Assembly: GCF_018122735.1 (NCBI RefSeq)
Contig: NZ_JAGRRD010000001.1
Coordinates: 1,504,375 to 1,568,374, forward strand
Length of the DNA: 64,000 bases
From: Azoarcus sp. L1K30
GTDB lineage: Bacteria; Pseudomonadota; Gammaproteobacteria; Burkholderiales; Rhodocyclaceae
Direction of reading: 5' to 3'
Shown: in pieces, positions 1-10,509 of the stretch
Numbering within the stretch: the stretch's first letter is position 1
How the letters are laid out: every line of letters begins with the position of its first letter
The notes under the pieces: model-generated
Databases searched by the model: none
Seen by the model: only the letters and a program-made list of their open reading frames with translations
What the model was told of the DNA's origin: nothing
Position numbers and translations under genes: made by a program

Positions 1-282
1 ACCGACATCCTGCCGATGCAGACGCTGGGCGGCTTCGATTTCGAGTTCGACGCGGGACCGCACCCGAACCAAGGTCAGGCTGCGACCGCCCTCAGCCTGA
101 CCGTCAGCAGTCAGGCGAACAACCGCCTTGTGATCAACGGCCGGATCGGACTGGCGCCCGACGATCCGCCGCGCGTCGACCTGAGCCTGGGCGGCGAAGC
201 GGGCCTCATCGACCGCATCGCGCCCTTGCTGGAGCAGATTGCACGCCGCGACGGTGATCGCCTGCTCATCCGTCAGCCCTGA
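1..282 (+). CDS. C-terminal fragment of an unknown protein
   Basis: An open reading frame enters from the left edge and ends at a TGA at 280-282, so only the last 93 residues are visible. The fragment contains a beta-rich stretch (SLTVSSQANNRLVINGRIGL) and ends in a helix rich in Leu, Ile and Arg (LIDRIAPLLEQIARRDGD). No catalytic motif, membrane segment or signal can be seen. The C-terminal style faintly recalls envelope proteins such as GspN or AsmA-like proteins, but I cannot assign it. The 200-bp gap and new promoter downstream suggest it is the last gene of its unit. Confidence 0.5.
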   Translation, partial: TDILPMQTLGGFDFEFDAGPHPNQGQAATALSLTVSSQANNRLVINGRIGLAPDDPPRVDLSLGGEAGLIDRIAPLLEQIARRDGDRLLIRQP

Positions 283-388
283 CCACGTGACCGACAACAT
301 GGTTGCGCAAGCCTGATCGGACGCTCGAAAACCGGGAGGTCGAATACCCGGGCCGTCCGCCCTGCGCCATTGGTGCGTACAAATAAAT

Positions 389-414
389 TAAAGTATTTAA
401 CTATATGCCGTTAT
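389..414 (+). promoter_or_regulatory. sigma-28 (FliA)-like promoter of the chemoreceptor gene
   Basis: TAAAGTAT (389-396) and GCCGTTAT (407-414) are separated by 10 bases inside an AT-rich patch. The FliA consensus is TAAAGTTT, 11 bases, GCCGATAA, so 7 of 8 and 6 of 8 positions match with a spacer one base short. It lies about 70 bp upstream of the chemoreceptor ATG, as expected for a class 3 chemotaxis gene. Matches are read directly; function is inferred. Confidence 0.55.
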
Positions 415-482
415 AACATTCAGATAGCCAACCCACTCGGGGGCGGACATGGTTCGCACGCCCCGACCGACAGCGACCCATC

Positions 483-2108
483 ATGAAAAACGCGCTCACC
501 GTCAAGAAACAGCTGGCACTGCTCACGCTCGTCACCTGCAGCCTGTTCATTGCGGCCATTGCCTTCACCGTGTGGCAAATGCATGCCACGCAGGAACGCA
601 TGCTTGGTTTCATCGATGCCGAACTGACGATGGAACGCGATGTCACCGCTGCCTATGCCCAGGGTTTGCAGATGGGGCAGGCCCTGCGCAACATTCTCCT
701 CGATCCGAAAAACCCCACCGCATACGACAACTTCAAGCGAGCAGAATCCGAATTCTCGACCCTGATCGACCGTGTCAGGCAAGGGCCGTCATTGCTAGAG
801 GGCGGCACCCGGACAACCGACGACATCGCCAGGATTCACGACGCCTGGCAGCCCTTGCGCGCAGCGGTAATCGATTCCGTACGAGCCGGCGCGCAGGACG
901 ATGCGATGCGCGTGCTGGTCAAGGAAGAAACACCGATGTGGAGGAAGATGCGCGACATCCTGCTGACCCAGATCCGCTTCCTCGGCGGCGCCACCAGCGA
1001 CACACGCGAGGCTCTGGTGCGCGACTTCGATCGCACCATCGGCACGACGATAGCGATTGCCACGCTTGCCCTGCTGCTGTGTGTCGTGCTCGCCGTGCTG
1101 ATGGGACGGCACCTGCTGCGCCAGCTCGGTGGCGAGCCGGCCTATGCGGTGGAAGTAACCAGGGACATCGCCGCTGGCACGTTGAACAGGCCGCTGCAAG
1201 CCCGCCACGCAGCGCCCGACAGTCTGCTCGGCGCCATGGGTACGATGCAATCCGAACTCGCAAGCACGGTCAGGCAGATTCGCGAGCACGCCGACGATGT
1301 CACTGTTGCCGCGGTGTTGATGCGTGAAAACGGGAGCCAGATCGAACGCGACTCGATGAAGCAGAGCGAGGCCGCGAACGCGATTGCGGCCGCTGTGGAG
1401 GAACTGAGCGTCAGCATCACCCAGCTCGCCGACTATGCGCACGACGCCGACCGTCTATCGGCCGACTCAACCCAGCAGGTCGAGGGAAGCATCGCCGTCA
1501 TCCGCAGCACGAGCCAGGCGATGGAGCAGATCTCGACACGCATGAGCGCCTCGGCCGAGGTCATGGCCGAACTCGGCAGCAGTGCAGAGAGCATCTCTTC
1601 GATCGTGCGTGTCATCGAGGACATTGCCGGGCAGACCAATCTGCTCGCCCTGAATGCCGCGATCGAAGCAGCACGCGCAGGCGAACAGGGTCGCGGCTTT
1701 GCGGTGGTGGCCGACGAGGTACGCAAGCTTGCAGAGCGCACCGCGCAGTCGACGCACGAGATCTCGGCGATGATCAAACGCGTCCAGGGGCACGCGTCGG
1801 ACGCCGTCGACAGCATGAGTGCGGGCCGCAAGCTCGCGGCGCAGGGTAGCGAACAAGCGGAACAGGCCAGCACCGCCGTCGGCGCGTTGGTGCAGAGCGT
1901 CACCAGCGTACGCACTGTCATTGCCTCGATCAACGCCGCGCTTCACGAGCAACGCTCGGCAAGCACGGAGATTGCCCAAAGCGTGGAGCAGATCGCCCAC
2001 ATGAGCGAGCAGAATCACGGGGCCACGACATCCCTGCTGACGCGTGCCACCGAACTGGAAAGCCTGTCGGCCTCGCTCGAAGAATCCGTCGGCCATTTCG
2101 AGGTCTAG
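483..2108 (+). CDS. methyl-accepting chemotaxis protein
   Basis: Inner-membrane chemoreceptor of 541 residues that would signal through CheA/CheW to the flagellar motor. A first membrane segment lies at about residues 10-29, followed by a four-helix-bundle-type periplasmic domain of about 150 residues and a second membrane segment at about 180-202. A HAMP-like linker and a long cytoplasmic coiled coil follow. The signalling hairpin tip ([20 protein letters not shown], then [20 protein letters not shown]) starts at about residue 380. The protein ends HFEV without a CheR-binding pentapeptide, so methylation would need help from another receptor. No strong Shine-Dalgarno precedes the ATG. The upstream sigma-28-like promoter supports control with motility genes. 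The ligand cannot be predicted. Confidence 0.93.
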   Translation: MKNALTVKKQLALLTLVTCSLFIAAIAFTVWQMHATQERMLGFIDAELTMERDVTAAYAQGLQMGQALRNILLDPKNPTAYDNFKRAESEFSTLIDRVRQGPSLLEGGTRTTDDIARIHDAWQPLRAAVIDSVRAGAQDDAMRVLVKEETPMWRKMRDILLTQIRFLGGATSDTREALVRDFDRTIGTTIAIATLALLLCVVLAVLMGRHLLRQLGGEPAYAVEVTRDIAAGTLNRPLQARHAAPDSLLGAMGTMQSELASTVRQIREHADDVTVAAVLMRENGSQIERDSMKQSEAANAIAAAVEELSVSITQLADYAHDADRLSADSTQQVEGSIAVIRSTSQAMEQISTRMSASAEVMAELGSSAESISSIVRVIEDIAGQTNLLALNAAIEAARAGEQGRGFAVVADEVRKLAERTAQSTHEISAMIKRVQGHASDAVDSMSAGRKLAAQGSEQAEQASTAVGALVQSVTSVRTVIASINAALHEQRSASTEIAQSVEQIAHMSEQNHGATTSLLTRATELESLSASLEESVGHFEV

Positions 2109-2154
2109 CGCACCCGCCGCATCCGCTGCGTCGAGAGACCTTCGGCCTCCGCGA

Positions 2155-3267
2155 CTAATCGACCCGGTGCGGTTCGGCCAGATAGTCGCGCGTACGCATC
2201 TCCATCAGCCGACTGACGGTACGGACGAACTCGTGCGCATTATGGCCCTCGGTATAGAGGTCGTGGGCCTCAGCGCCAGCGCTCATGATCAGCTTGACCC
2301 GATGGTCGTAGAGCACATCGATGAGCCAGGTCAGCCGGCGTGCCTCTGAGGCTTCGCCCGAACCCATGCGCGGCACGCCGGAGAGCAGCAGCGTATGGTG
2401 TTCGCGCGCGATTTCCAGGTAGTCATTCTGCGAGCGGTTGCCACGGCACAGCGTCGCAAAATCGAACCAGATCACCCCGCCGGCACATCCCAGCACGGGA
2501 AGGCTGCGGCCAAGGACCTCGATCTCCCCGGGTGTGACGTCGCTGGCGGCAAGACGGCGGAAATCGTCGCGCATCTTGAGCTCGGCCGCCTCGTCGGCGG
2601 GGACCAGATAGATCTCGATCTTCTCCAGGGTACGCAGGCGATAGTCTGTACCGTGATCCACCTCGAAAACATCGAAACGACGCTTCATCATGTCGATGGT
2701 CGGGAGGAAGTTCACCCGCATCAGCCCATTCGGATAAAGTCCTTCGGGCGGATAGTTCGAGGTCATGACGAAGATCACGCCGCGAGCGAACAGGGCATCG
2801 AGCAGGCGCCCGAGGATCATCGCATCGGCGATGTCGGACACGTGGAACTCGTCGAAACACAGCAGTCGGGTCTGTCGCGCGATGCGATCGGCCACCTTCT
2901 GCAGCGGATCTGCCTCCTGATTGTGGTCCTTGAGGTCATTCTGCACTTCCTGCATGAAGGCATGAAAGTGCACCCGGCGCTTGCGCTGGTAGGGCACCGA
3001 ATCGAAGAAGCAATCCATCAGGAAGCTCTTTCCGCGCCCTACCCCACCCCAGAAGTACACGCTGCGCGGCATGCGAGGGCGGGCAAAGACCTTACGCAGG
3101 GCGGTGCGGCGGGCAGCCTTGAAGGTGACGAGCTCGGTGTACAGCTGCTGCAAACGTTGAACGGCTGCGCGTTGCGCCGGGTCGGACTTGTAGCCGCGCA
3201 GCTTGAGTTGCGCCTCATAGGCGTCGAGCATGCCCCGTTCGGGAACATTGAGTGTACGGTGAGGCAT
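2155..3267 (-). CDS. zapE: AFG1/ZapE-family ATPase
   Basis: P-loop ATPase of the AFG1/LACE1 family; in E. coli ZapE acts on the FtsZ ring under stress, and the mitochondrial homologue takes part in quality control of respiratory complexes. Walker A is GGVGRGKS, at about residue 74 from the chosen ATG, and Walker B is LLCFDEFHVSDIADA. The conserved arginine-rich C-terminal half is present. I chose the ATG at 3267 (370 residues, MPHRTLNVPERG). An in-frame GTG at 3309 would add 14 residues, and neither has a strong Shine-Dalgarno. It is the last gene of the odhA-odhB-lpdA run, about 140 bp after lpdA. Its repeated position beside sdh/odh genes in betaproteobacteria fits a role near respiratory enzymes, but that is inference. 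Confidence 0.92.
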   Translation of the reverse strand: MPHRTLNVPERGMLDAYEAQLKLRGYKSDPAQRAAVQRLQQLYTELVTFKAARRTALRKVFARPRMPRSVYFWGGVGRGKSFLMDCFFDSVPYQRKRRVHFHAFMQEVQNDLKDHNQEADPLQKVADRIARQTRLLCFDEFHVSDIADAMILGRLLDALFARGVIFVMTSNYPPEGLYPNGLMRVNFLPTIDMMKRRFDVFEVDHGTDYRLRTLEKIEIYLVPADEAAELKMRDDFRRLAASDVTPGEIEVLGRSLPVLGCAGGVIWFDFATLCRGNRSQNDYLEIAREHHTLLLSGVPRMGSGEASEARRLTWLIDVLYDHRVKLIMSAGAEAHDLYTEGHNAHEFVRTVSRLMEMRTRDYLAEPHRVD

Positions 3268-3405
3268 CACGATGACCGGAAAAGATGGTTCTACAAAAGC
3301 ATGCGGCACTCAGGGCTCAGGGCGCACGCATGCCGACAAACGCAGAGAGGGTGAAAAACAGGGAACGACCCCTGCTTCCCACCCCCTCAATGCTTCACGC
3401 GCGGC

Positions 3406-4830
3406 TTAGAAGTGCAGCGGACGCTTGTCGCATGCCAGCGCCGCCTCGTGCACCACTTCCGACATGGTCGGGTGAGCATGACAGATCCGCGCCAGATCTT
3501 CCGAACAAGCAGCGAACTCCATCGCCACCACGGCTTCAGAGACCAGCTCGGAGGCACTGGCACCGATGATATGCACGCCGAGGATGCGGTCGGTCTTGGC
3601 GTCGGCCAGCATCTTGACGAAACCGCTCGGTTCGCCCATTCCGAGCGCACGGCCGTTGGCGAGGAAGGGAATCTTGCCGACCTTGTAAGCCACGCCATCC
3701 GCCTTCAACTGTTGCTCGGTCTTACCGACCCAGGCGATTTCCGGGCTGGTGTAGATCACCCAGGGCACGGTGTCGAAATTGCAGTGGCCGGCCTGGCCCG
3801 CCATCAATTCGGCCACCATCACCGCTTCTTCCATCGCCTTGTGCGCCAGCATCGGGCCGCGGACCACGTCGCCCACCGCCCACACGCCGGGCAGGTTGGT
3901 GCGGCAATGGTCGTCGACCTCGATCATGCCACGCTCGGTGATCTTCAGTTCGACCGCTTCCGCATTCAGGCCATCGGTGTTCGGGACGCGCCCGACGGAC
4001 ACGATCAGGCGATCGGCCTCGAGCTTGTGATCGGCGCCATCCTTGTCCTTGTACGCTACGACCACACCCTTCTTGCTGGTCTTGACCTCGCCGATCTGCA
4101 CGCCGAGATTGATCTTCAGCCCCTGCTTGGTAAACAGCTTGAGCGCTTCCTTCGCCACGTCCTGATCGGCGGCCGCAAGGAAGTCAGGCATGGCCTCGAG
4201 AATGGTCACGTCCGCACCCACCCGACGCCACACCGACCCCATCTCCAGCCCGATCACACCGGCGCCGATGACGGCGAGCTTCTTCGGCACCGCGTCAATG
4301 TCGAGCGCACCAACGTTGTCGCACACGATCTTGTTGTCGACGGGGATACCGGGAAGATGGCGCGGCGACGAGCCGGTCGCGATGATGACCTGCTTGGCCA
4401 CGACCATCTCCTCACCGACCTTGACCTGCCAGCCGGCGTCCGACTTGCCGACAAAAGCGCCATGACCGTTGATCATCGTGACCTTGTTCTTCTTGAACAG
4501 GCCCTTGATGCCACCAGTGAGCTGATCGACGATGGTGCTCTTGCGCGCGATCATCTTCGAAACGTCAATCTTGGGGGTACCCACGTTGATACCCTGTGCG
4601 GCGAAGCTGTGTCCCGCCTCCTCGAAGAGGTGCGAGGTGTGCAGCAGTGCCTTCGACGGAATGCAACCGACGTTCAGGCAGGTACCGCCAAGACGCGGCT
4701 CGCCCTTCGGGTCGGCATAGGGGTTGGACTCGCAGCAGGCGGTCTTGAAGCCCAGCTGAGCAGCACGGATGGCCGCAACGTAACCACCGGGCCCACCGCC
4801 GATGACGAGTACATCGTATTCATGCGCCAT
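3406..4830 (-). CDS. lpdA: dihydrolipoyl dehydrogenase (E3)
   Basis: FAD enzyme that reoxidises the dihydrolipoyl arm of the 2-oxoglutarate dehydrogenase E2 and passes electrons to NAD. The N-terminal FAD-binding motif is [14 protein letters not shown]. The redox-active disulfide is C51 and C56 in [14 protein letters not shown] second dinucleotide motif ([15 protein letters not shown]) and the C-terminal active-site [13 protein letters not shown] are intact. The start at 4830 gives 474 residues and has GGGAG at good spacing; a longer in-frame start at 4878 has no such site and adds a sequence not typical of the family. It follows odhB by 87 bp and is therefore probably dedicated to the 2-oxoglutarate complex. 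Confidence 0.97.
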   Translation of the reverse strand: MAHEYDVLVIGGGPGGYVAAIRAAQLGFKTACCESNPYADPKGEPRLGGTCLNVGCIPSKALLHTSHLFEEAGHSFAAQGINVGTPKIDVSKMIARKSTIVDQLTGGIKGLFKKNKVTMINGHGAFVGKSDAGWQVKVGEEMVVAKQVIIATGSSPRHLPGIPVDNKIVCDNVGALDIDAVPKKLAVIGAGVIGLEMGSVWRRVGADVTILEAMPDFLAAADQDVAKEALKLFTKQGLKINLGVQIGEVKTSKKGVVVAYKDKDGADHKLEADRLIVSVGRVPNTDGLNAEAVELKITERGMIEVDDHCRTNLPGVWAVGDVVRGPMLAHKAMEEAVMVAELMAGQAGHCNFDTVPWVIYTSPEIAWVGKTEQQLKADGVAYKVGKIPFLANGRALGMGEPSGFVKMLADAKTDRILGVHIIGASASELVSEAVVAMEFAACSEDLARICHAHPTMSEVVHEAALACDKRPLHF

Positions 4831-4917
4831 GAAAATCTCCCTTGCAGAATCTGAGCGGGGCACACCCGCGCACGGCAAATGCGACCGGTTCGAACATGCC
4901 CCTGCAGCGTGTTGTCG

Positions 4918-6117
4918 TTATACGTCGAGGATCAGGCGGGCCGGATCTTCCATCGCTTCCTTCATCGCCACCAGGCCGAGCACCGCCTCGCGACCGTCGA
5001 TGATACGGTGGTCGTAGGACATGGCGAGGTAGTTGATCGGACGCACGACAACCTGGCCGTTTTCGACCACGGCACGATCCTTGGTGGCATGGATGCCGAG
5101 GATTGCCGACTGCGGCGGGTTGATGATCGGCGTCGACATCATCGAGCCGAACACACCGCCGTTGGAGATCGAGAACGTGCCGCCGGTCAGCTCTTCGAGC
5201 GAAAGCTTGCCGTCCTTGGCCTTCTGACCGAACTCGGCAATCTTCTTCTCGATGTCGGCGATCGACATCGATTCGGCGTTGCGCAGGATGGGTACGACCA
5301 GGCCGCGCGGCGAACCGACGGCAATGCCGATGTCGATGTAGCCGTGGTAGACGATGTCGTTGCCATCGACCGATGCGTTCAGGATCGGGTACTTCTTCAG
5401 CGCAGCCACGGCGGCCTTGACGAAGAAACCCATGAAGCCCAGACGCACGCCATGAGCCTTCTCGAACTTGTCGCCGTACTGCTTGCGCAAGGCCATGACC
5501 GGCGCCATGTTCACTTCGTTGAACGTGGTCAGGATGGCGTTTTCGTTCTTCGACTGGATCAGGCGCTCGGCGATGCGGGCACGCAGACGGGTCATCGGCA
5601 CGCGCTCTTCGGCACGGTCGCCGGCAGTGACCACTGCAGGCGCCGCCGCTGCCGCAGCGGACGCAGCCTTGGGCTGGGCAGCAACGGCATCTTCCTTGGT
5701 GATACGACCGCCACGGCCGGTACCGGAAACGTCGCTGGCGGCGACGCCCTTTTCGTCAAGAATCTTGCGTGCGGCCGGGCTCGCAGCGCCTGCAGCGCTC
5801 GAAGTACTCGCGGCAGCGGGCTGTGACGCCGCCTGCGCCGGCGCTGCCGGGGCAGCACTGGCACCGGCAGCCGCCTTGGCCTCGGTATCGATCTGGGCGA
5901 TCAGCTCGCCCGAAGCAACGGTGTCGCCGTCGCCCTTGATGATCTTGACCAGCACGCCTTCGGCCGGTGCCGGCGTTTCGAGAACGACCTTGTCGGTCTC
6001 GATATCGATCAGGTTCTCATCACGCGAAACCGCATCGCCTTCCTTCTTGTGCCAGGTCACCAGAGTGGCCTCGGAAACGGACTCGGACAGTTGCGGTACT
6101 TTGACTTCGATCAGCAT
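4918..6117 (-). CDS. odhB: 2-oxoglutarate dehydrogenase E2, dihydrolipoyl succinyltransferase
   Basis: Core of the 2-oxoglutarate dehydrogenase complex; transfers succinyl from lipoamide to CoA. One lipoyl domain occupies residues 1-75, with lipoylated K43 in ETDKVVLE. An Ala/Pro-rich linker follows, then the peripheral-subunit-binding domain (ARKILDEKGVAASDVSGTGR). The catalytic domain ends with SYDHRIIDGREA, containing H370 and D374. The length of 399 residues is normal. A clear GGGGAG precedes the ATG. The gene lies 21 bp after odhA and before lpdA, so E1, E2 and E3 are made from one message. Confidence 0.97.
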   Translation of the reverse strand: MLIEVKVPQLSESVSEATLVTWHKKEGDAVSRDENLIDIETDKVVLETPAPAEGVLVKIIKGDGDTVASGELIAQIDTEAKAAAGASAAPAAPAQAASQPAAASTSSAAGAASPAARKILDEKGVAASDVSGTGRGGRITKEDAVAAQPKAASAAAAAAPAVVTAGDRAEERVPMTRLRARIAERLIQSKNENAILTTFNEVNMAPVMALRKQYGDKFEKAHGVRLGFMGFFVKAAVAALKKYPILNASVDGNDIVYHGYIDIGIAVGSPRGLVVPILRNAESMSIADIEKKIAEFGQKAKDGKLSLEELTGGTFSISNGGVFGSMMSTPIINPPQSAILGIHATKDRAVVENGQVVVRPINYLAMSYDHRIIDGREAVLGLVAMKEAMEDPARLILDV

Positions 6118-6138
6118 GTGGTTTTCTCCCCTTTGTGC

Positions 6139-8991
6139 TTATACGTTGGGTGATTGAGGCGTGGCGTCCTGGATCGGACCAAAGGCGTTCTCGATCACTT
6201 CCTTCTGTTGCTGGTTGTGCTTGGCGTAGTAACCCACGGCCGGCGACGCGGCGGCCGGACGGCTGACCAGCAGCAGCTTGCGCTTGGTGCCGAGTACGTT
6301 GACCAGATGCTGACGCGATGCAAGCCAGTACCAGGCGCCCTGGTTGCGCGGCTCTTCCTGCGCCCACACCACTTCCTTGGCATTCGGGAACTGGCTGATC
6401 GCCTTGCCGAACTCGTCGGCCGGGAAGGGATACAGCTGCTCCAGACGCACCAGCGCAGTATCTGTGATCTTGTTGTCGCGACGGTAGGCCAGCAGCTCGT
6501 AGTAGATCTTGCCCTGGCAGATCACCACCCGCTTGACCTTCTTCGGATCGAGGGCGTCGACTTCGGGGATCACGGTCTGGAAACGGCCGCTGGCCAGATC
6601 ATCCATCGACGAAATGGCTTCCTTGTGACGCAGCAGCGACTTCGGCGTGATGATGATCAGCGGCTTGCGCAGCTTGCGGATCATCTGACGGCGCAGCAGG
6701 TGGAAGATCTGCGCCGGCGTGGTCGGCACGCACACCTGCCAGTTGTTCTCGGCGGCCATGTTCATGAAACGCTCCGGACGCGCCGACGAGTGCTCCGGCC
6801 CTTGGCCTTCATAGCCGTGCGGCAGCATCATCACCAGACCGCTCAGACGACCCCATTTGGCCTCACCCGAGCTGATGAACTGGTCGATGACGACTTGCGC
6901 ACCGTTGACGAAGTCGCCGAACTGGGCCTCCCACACCACCAGTTCGTTGGGCTCGGCGGTCGAATAACCGTATTCGAAGGCCAGCACGGCCTCTTCCGAC
7001 AGCACGGAATCGAAACACTGGAAACCGGCCTGACCGTCCTGGATATGGGCGAGCGGCACGTAGGTGCCCTCATCCCAGCGCTCGCGCTGCTGGTCATGCA
7101 GCACCGCGTGACGATGGAAGAAGGTGCTTCGGCCGACGTCCTCACCGGAAATACGGACCGCGAAGCCCTGCGCGAGCAGGCTGGCGTAGGCGAGGTTCTC
7201 GCCCATGCCCCAGTCGAGCGGGAGTTCGCCACGACCCATTGCCGCACGATCCTGGATGATCTTCTTGACCCGCGGTTGCAGGGTGAAGGTATCCGGAATC
7301 GCCGTCAGGCGCTCGGACAGACGCTTGATCTCCTGCAGCGGAATGGCAGTACCGGCCTCATCGGTATAGGCCTGCTTCAGGTAGGGGCTCCAATCAACCG
7401 AGAACTGCCGGTTGTGGCCGGACAGCACCGGGTTGTAGAGCAGCTCGCCCTTGTCCAGATGTTCGCGGTACTCGGCGATCATCTTCTCCGGCTCTTCGGC
7501 GCTGAGCGTGCCTTCGGCCACCAGGCGGTCGGCGTAGAGCTTGCGGGTGCCCGGATGCTGCTGGATCTTGCGATACATCAGCGGCTGGGTCACCATCGGC
7601 TCGTCCTGCTCGTTGTGGCCGAGTTTGCGGTAGCAGACGATGTCGATGACGACATCCTTTTTGAACTCCTGACGGAATTCCAGCGCGAGCGCGGTCACGA
7701 AGGACACTGCTTCCGGATCGTCGCCATTGACGTGGAAGATCGGTGCCTCGACCATCTTGAAGATGTCGGTGCAGTACAGCGAGGAACGATAATCGCGCGG
7801 ATCGGAGGTGGTGAAGCCGATCTGGTTGTTGACCACGAGATGAACCGTGCCGCCCGTGCCGTAGCCACGGGTCTGGGAGAAGTTCAGCATCTCCTGGTTG
7901 ACGCCCTGTCCCGCCACTGCCGCGTCACCATGGACCAGCACCGCCAGCACCTGGCTCTTGGACTTGTCCTTGCGACGGACTTGGCGCGCATAGACCGAGC
8001 CGGCGACCACCGGGTTGATGATCTCGAGGTGCGACGGGTTGAAGGCCAGCGTCAGGTGCATCGGGCCGCCCGGCGTCATCACGTCGCTGGAGAAGCCCAT
8101 GTGGTATTTCACGTCGCCCGCGGTCAGGTCGGAGGCGGCCTTGCCCTCGAACTCCGAGAACAGCATCGACGGCGACTTGCCCAGGGTGTTGACCAGCACG
8201 TTCAGACGGCCACGGTGGGCCATGCCGATCACGGTTTCGGCAACACCGAGGCTGCCGGCAACGCGGATCAGTTCGTCCATCGCGACGATGGTCGACTCGC
8301 CACCTTCGAGCGAGAAGCGCTTCTGCCCGACATACTTGGTGTGCAGGTAGCGCTCGAGGGTCTCAGCTGCGGTGGTGCGCTCAAGGATGCGGCGCTTGAT
8401 GTCGGCGGAGAACTTCGGCGTGCCGCGCACGCTCTCGAGCCGGCTCTGGATCCAGCGCTTCTGCGCGATGTCGGAGATGTACATGTACTCCGAGCCGATC
8501 GAGCCGCAGTAGGTCTGACGCACGGCCTCGAGAATCTCGCGCAAGGTCGCGCGCTCGGTCGAGAAACCGTGGAAGGAACCGACGTTGAAGGTGCGCGACA
8601 GATCCGCTTCGGTAAAGCCGTAGTAGGACGGCTCGAGCTCGGCGATCTGGGGGCGCTCGGTACGCTTGAGCGGATCGAGGTTCGCCCAGCGGTTGCCGAG
8701 GAAGCGATAGGCGTTGATCAGCTGCAGAACTGCAACCTGGAGCTTGTCCTCGCCGCCTTCCGACACCACGGTGCGCACCGGACCACGCTTGGCCATCTGC
8801 TCGAAGGCGGCAATGATCGGCCCGTGCGCCACGTCGCGCACCGCCGCGCCGGCCTGCGCCTGCAGCTTGTCGAAGTAGTCGCGCCACGTGTCCGACACCG
8901 ACGCCGGGTCGGACAGATAATTCTCGTACAGTTCTTCAATGAACGGCGCATTCGAGCCGAACAAGTGAGATGTGTTTTGAAGCTGCTTCAT
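6139..8991 (-). CDS. odhA: 2-oxoglutarate dehydrogenase E1
   Basis: Thiamine-diphosphate E1 that decarboxylates 2-oxoglutarate and loads succinyl onto OdhB. The N-terminal E2-binding region (FIEELYENYLSDPASVSDTW) is followed by the conserved catalytic core with GMAHRGRLNVLVN, VHGDAAVAGQG and NNQIGFTTSDPRD. The C-terminal transketolase-like domain contains LPHGYEGQGPEHSSARPERF. The ATG at 8991 (MKQLQNTS, 950 residues) has AGGTGG eight bases upstream, so I prefer it to the in-frame GTG at 9003 that overlaps this site. A strong terminator separates the gene from gltA upstream, so odhA-odhB-lpdA probably has its own promoter in the 9004-9067 gap, although I see no convincing -35/-10 pair there. 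Confidence 0.97.
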   Translation of the reverse strand: MKQLQNTSHLFGSNAPFIEELYENYLSDPASVSDTWRDYFDKLQAQAGAAVRDVAHGPIIAAFEQMAKRGPVRTVVSEGGEDKLQVAVLQLINAYRFLGNRWANLDPLKRTERPQIAELEPSYYGFTEADLSRTFNVGSFHGFSTERATLREILEAVRQTYCGSIGSEYMYISDIAQKRWIQSRLESVRGTPKFSADIKRRILERTTAAETLERYLHTKYVGQKRFSLEGGESTIVAMDELIRVAGSLGVAETVIGMAHRGRLNVLVNTLGKSPSMLFSEFEGKAASDLTAGDVKYHMGFSSDVMTPGGPMHLTLAFNPSHLEIINPVVAGSVYARQVRRKDKSKSQVLAVLVHGDAAVAGQGVNQEMLNFSQTRGYGTGGTVHLVVNNQIGFTTSDPRDYRSSLYCTDIFKMVEAPIFHVNGDDPEAVSFVTALALEFRQEFKKDVVIDIVCYRKLGHNEQDEPMVTQPLMYRKIQQHPGTRKLYADRLVAEGTLSAEEPEKMIAEYREHLDKGELLYNPVLSGHNRQFSVDWSPYLKQAYTDEAGTAIPLQEIKRLSERLTAIPDTFTLQPRVKKIIQDRAAMGRGELPLDWGMGENLAYASLLAQGFAVRISGEDVGRSTFFHRHAVLHDQQRERWDEGTYVPLAHIQDGQAGFQCFDSVLSEEAVLAFEYGYSTAEPNELVVWEAQFGDFVNGAQVVIDQFISSGEAKWGRLSGLVMMLPHGYEGQGPEHSSARPERFMNMAAENNWQVCVPTTPAQIFHLLRRQMIRKLRKPLIIITPKSLLRHKEAISSMDDLASGRFQTVIPEVDALDPKKVKRVVICQGKIYYELLAYRRDNKITDTALVRLEQLYPFPADEFGKAISQFPNAKEVVWAQEEPRNQGAWYWLASRQHLVNVLGTKRKLLLVSRPAAASPAVGYYAKHNQQQKEVIENAFGPIQDATPQSPNV

Positions 8992-9067
8992 GATGAAAGC
9001 CACCTGTTATGTTCTGAGACCCTGCTTTCTGAAAAATGAGCGAACCAGACCGAATGTGCCGCACGAT

Positions 9068-9107
9068 GAAAAAACGGGACGGCCGCATCCAAAGCGACCA
9101 TCCCGTT
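9068..9107 (-). terminator. Rho-independent terminator after gltA
   Basis: On the minus strand a stem of about 14 pairs (AACGGGATGGTCGC against GCGGCCGTCCCGTT, with G-U pairs) closes a 7-base loop and is followed directly by a run of six T. It lies between the gltA stop and the odhA start and divides the TCA block into two transcription units. Confidence 0.85.
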
Positions 9108-9151
9108 GCGACTAGCGCCGATCCCGTCTCCCTCCCCTCTCCATCGTCTCT

Positions 9152-10447
9152 TTACGGACGCTGATCCATCGCCGGAACGTCACGTCGAGCGGCACCAACG
9201 TAGAGCTGGCGCGGACGACCGATCTTGTACTCCGGGTCGGTGATCATTTCTTCCCACTGCGTGATCCAGCCCACCGTGCGCGCGAGCGCGAAGATGCAGG
9301 TGAACATGGAGGTCGGGATACCGAGAGCCTTCTGCACAATGCCGGAATAGAAGTCGACGTTGGGATAGAGCTTCTTCTCGACGAAGTACGGATCTTCCAG
9401 CGCGATCTTTTCGAGCTGCATGGCGAGCTTGAACAGACGGTCGTTCTCGAGACCCAGTTCGCCCAGCACTTCATTGCACACCTTGCGCATCAGCGTGGCA
9501 CGCGGATCGAAGTTCTTGTACACACGGTGACCGAAGCCCATCAGCTTGAAGCTGTCGTTCTTGTCCTTGGCGCGCGCGATGTATTCGTCGACGCGGGAGA
9601 CATCGCCGATTTCTTCGAGCATGTTCAGGCAGGCCTCGTTCGCACCGCCGTGCGCCGGGCCCCACAGGCAGGCGATACCGGCCGAGATGCAGGCAAACGG
9701 GTTGGCGCCCGACGAACCGGCCAGACGCACGGTCGACGTGGACGCGTTCTGCTCGTGATCGGCGTGCAGCGTGAAGATCACGTCGAGTGCGCGCACCAGC
9801 ACCGGATTGGGCTTGTACTCCTCGCACGGCGTACCGAACATCATGTGCATGAAGTTCGCCGTGTAGCCGAGGTCGTTGCGCGGGTACATGAACGGCTGCC
9901 CGGTGTTGTACTTGTAGGCCATGGCGACGATGGTCGGCAGCTTGGCGATCAGGCGGTTGATCGACACGTTGCGGTGCTCGACGTCGGAGAAGTCCATCGC
10001 GTCGTGGTAGAAGGCCGACAGCGCGCCGACCACACCCACCATGATCGCCATCGGATGCGCATCGCGGCGGAAGCCATTGAAGAAACGGGTCAGCTGATCA
10101 TGAACCATCGTGTGGTTCTTGATCGTGGTTTCGAACTCGGTCTTCTGCGCGGCATTCGGCAGTTCGCCGTTCTTGAGCAGATACGCCACTTCCAGGAAGT
10201 TGCACTGATCTGCAAGCTGCTCGATCGGATAGCCGCGATACAGCAATTCGCCCTTGTCACCATCGATGAAGGTGATCTTGGACTTGCAGCTCGCCGTAGA
10301 CAGGAAGCCGGAGTCATAAGTGAACAGTCCGGTCTTTGCACCCAGCGTGCGGATATCGATGACATCCTGACCATGGGTTCCGGTCATCACCGGAAAGTCG
10401 ACGGTCTGGCCATCGACGGTTAGGGTTGCAGTGCGATCAGTGCTCAT
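9152..10447 (-). CDS. gltA: citrate synthase (type II, hexameric)
   Basis: Condenses acetyl-CoA and oxaloacetate to citrate. The 431 residues match the long Gram-negative form with the N-terminal beta domain ([20 protein letters not shown]). Active-site histidines lie in [20 protein letters not shown] and [15 protein letters not shown]. The ATG has AAGGGA at good spacing. It lies 62 bp after sdhE in the same direction and is the last gene before a strong terminator, so it is probably cotranscribed with sdhCDAB-sdhE. Confidence 0.97.
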   Translation of the reverse strand: MSTDRTATLTVDGQTVDFPVMTGTHGQDVIDIRTLGAKTGLFTYDSGFLSTASCKSKITFIDGDKGELLYRGYPIEQLADQCNFLEVAYLLKNGELPNAAQKTEFETTIKNHTMVHDQLTRFFNGFRRDAHPMAIMVGVVGALSAFYHDAMDFSDVEHRNVSINRLIAKLPTIVAMAYKYNTGQPFMYPRNDLGYTANFMHMMFGTPCEEYKPNPVLVRALDVIFTLHADHEQNASTSTVRLAGSSGANPFACISAGIACLWGPAHGGANEACLNMLEEIGDVSRVDEYIARAKDKNDSFKLMGFGHRVYKNFDPRATLMRKVCNEVLGELGLENDRLFKLAMQLEKIALEDPYFVEKKLYPNVDFYSGIVQKALGIPTSMFTCIFALARTVGWITQWEEMITDPEYKIGRPRQLYVGAARRDVPAMDQRP

Positions 10448-10509
10448 AGTTTTCCCTTTTGCTTACCCGTTTAACTACCAACTCGCTCAATCATTCCCCA
10501 CCGGCCAGC

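Noticed and set aside
6154-9039. 961-codon open frame antisense to odhA
   Set aside because: It mirrors the full length of odhA, whose motifs are unmistakable; long antisense frames are usual in high-GC DNA with strong third-position bias.
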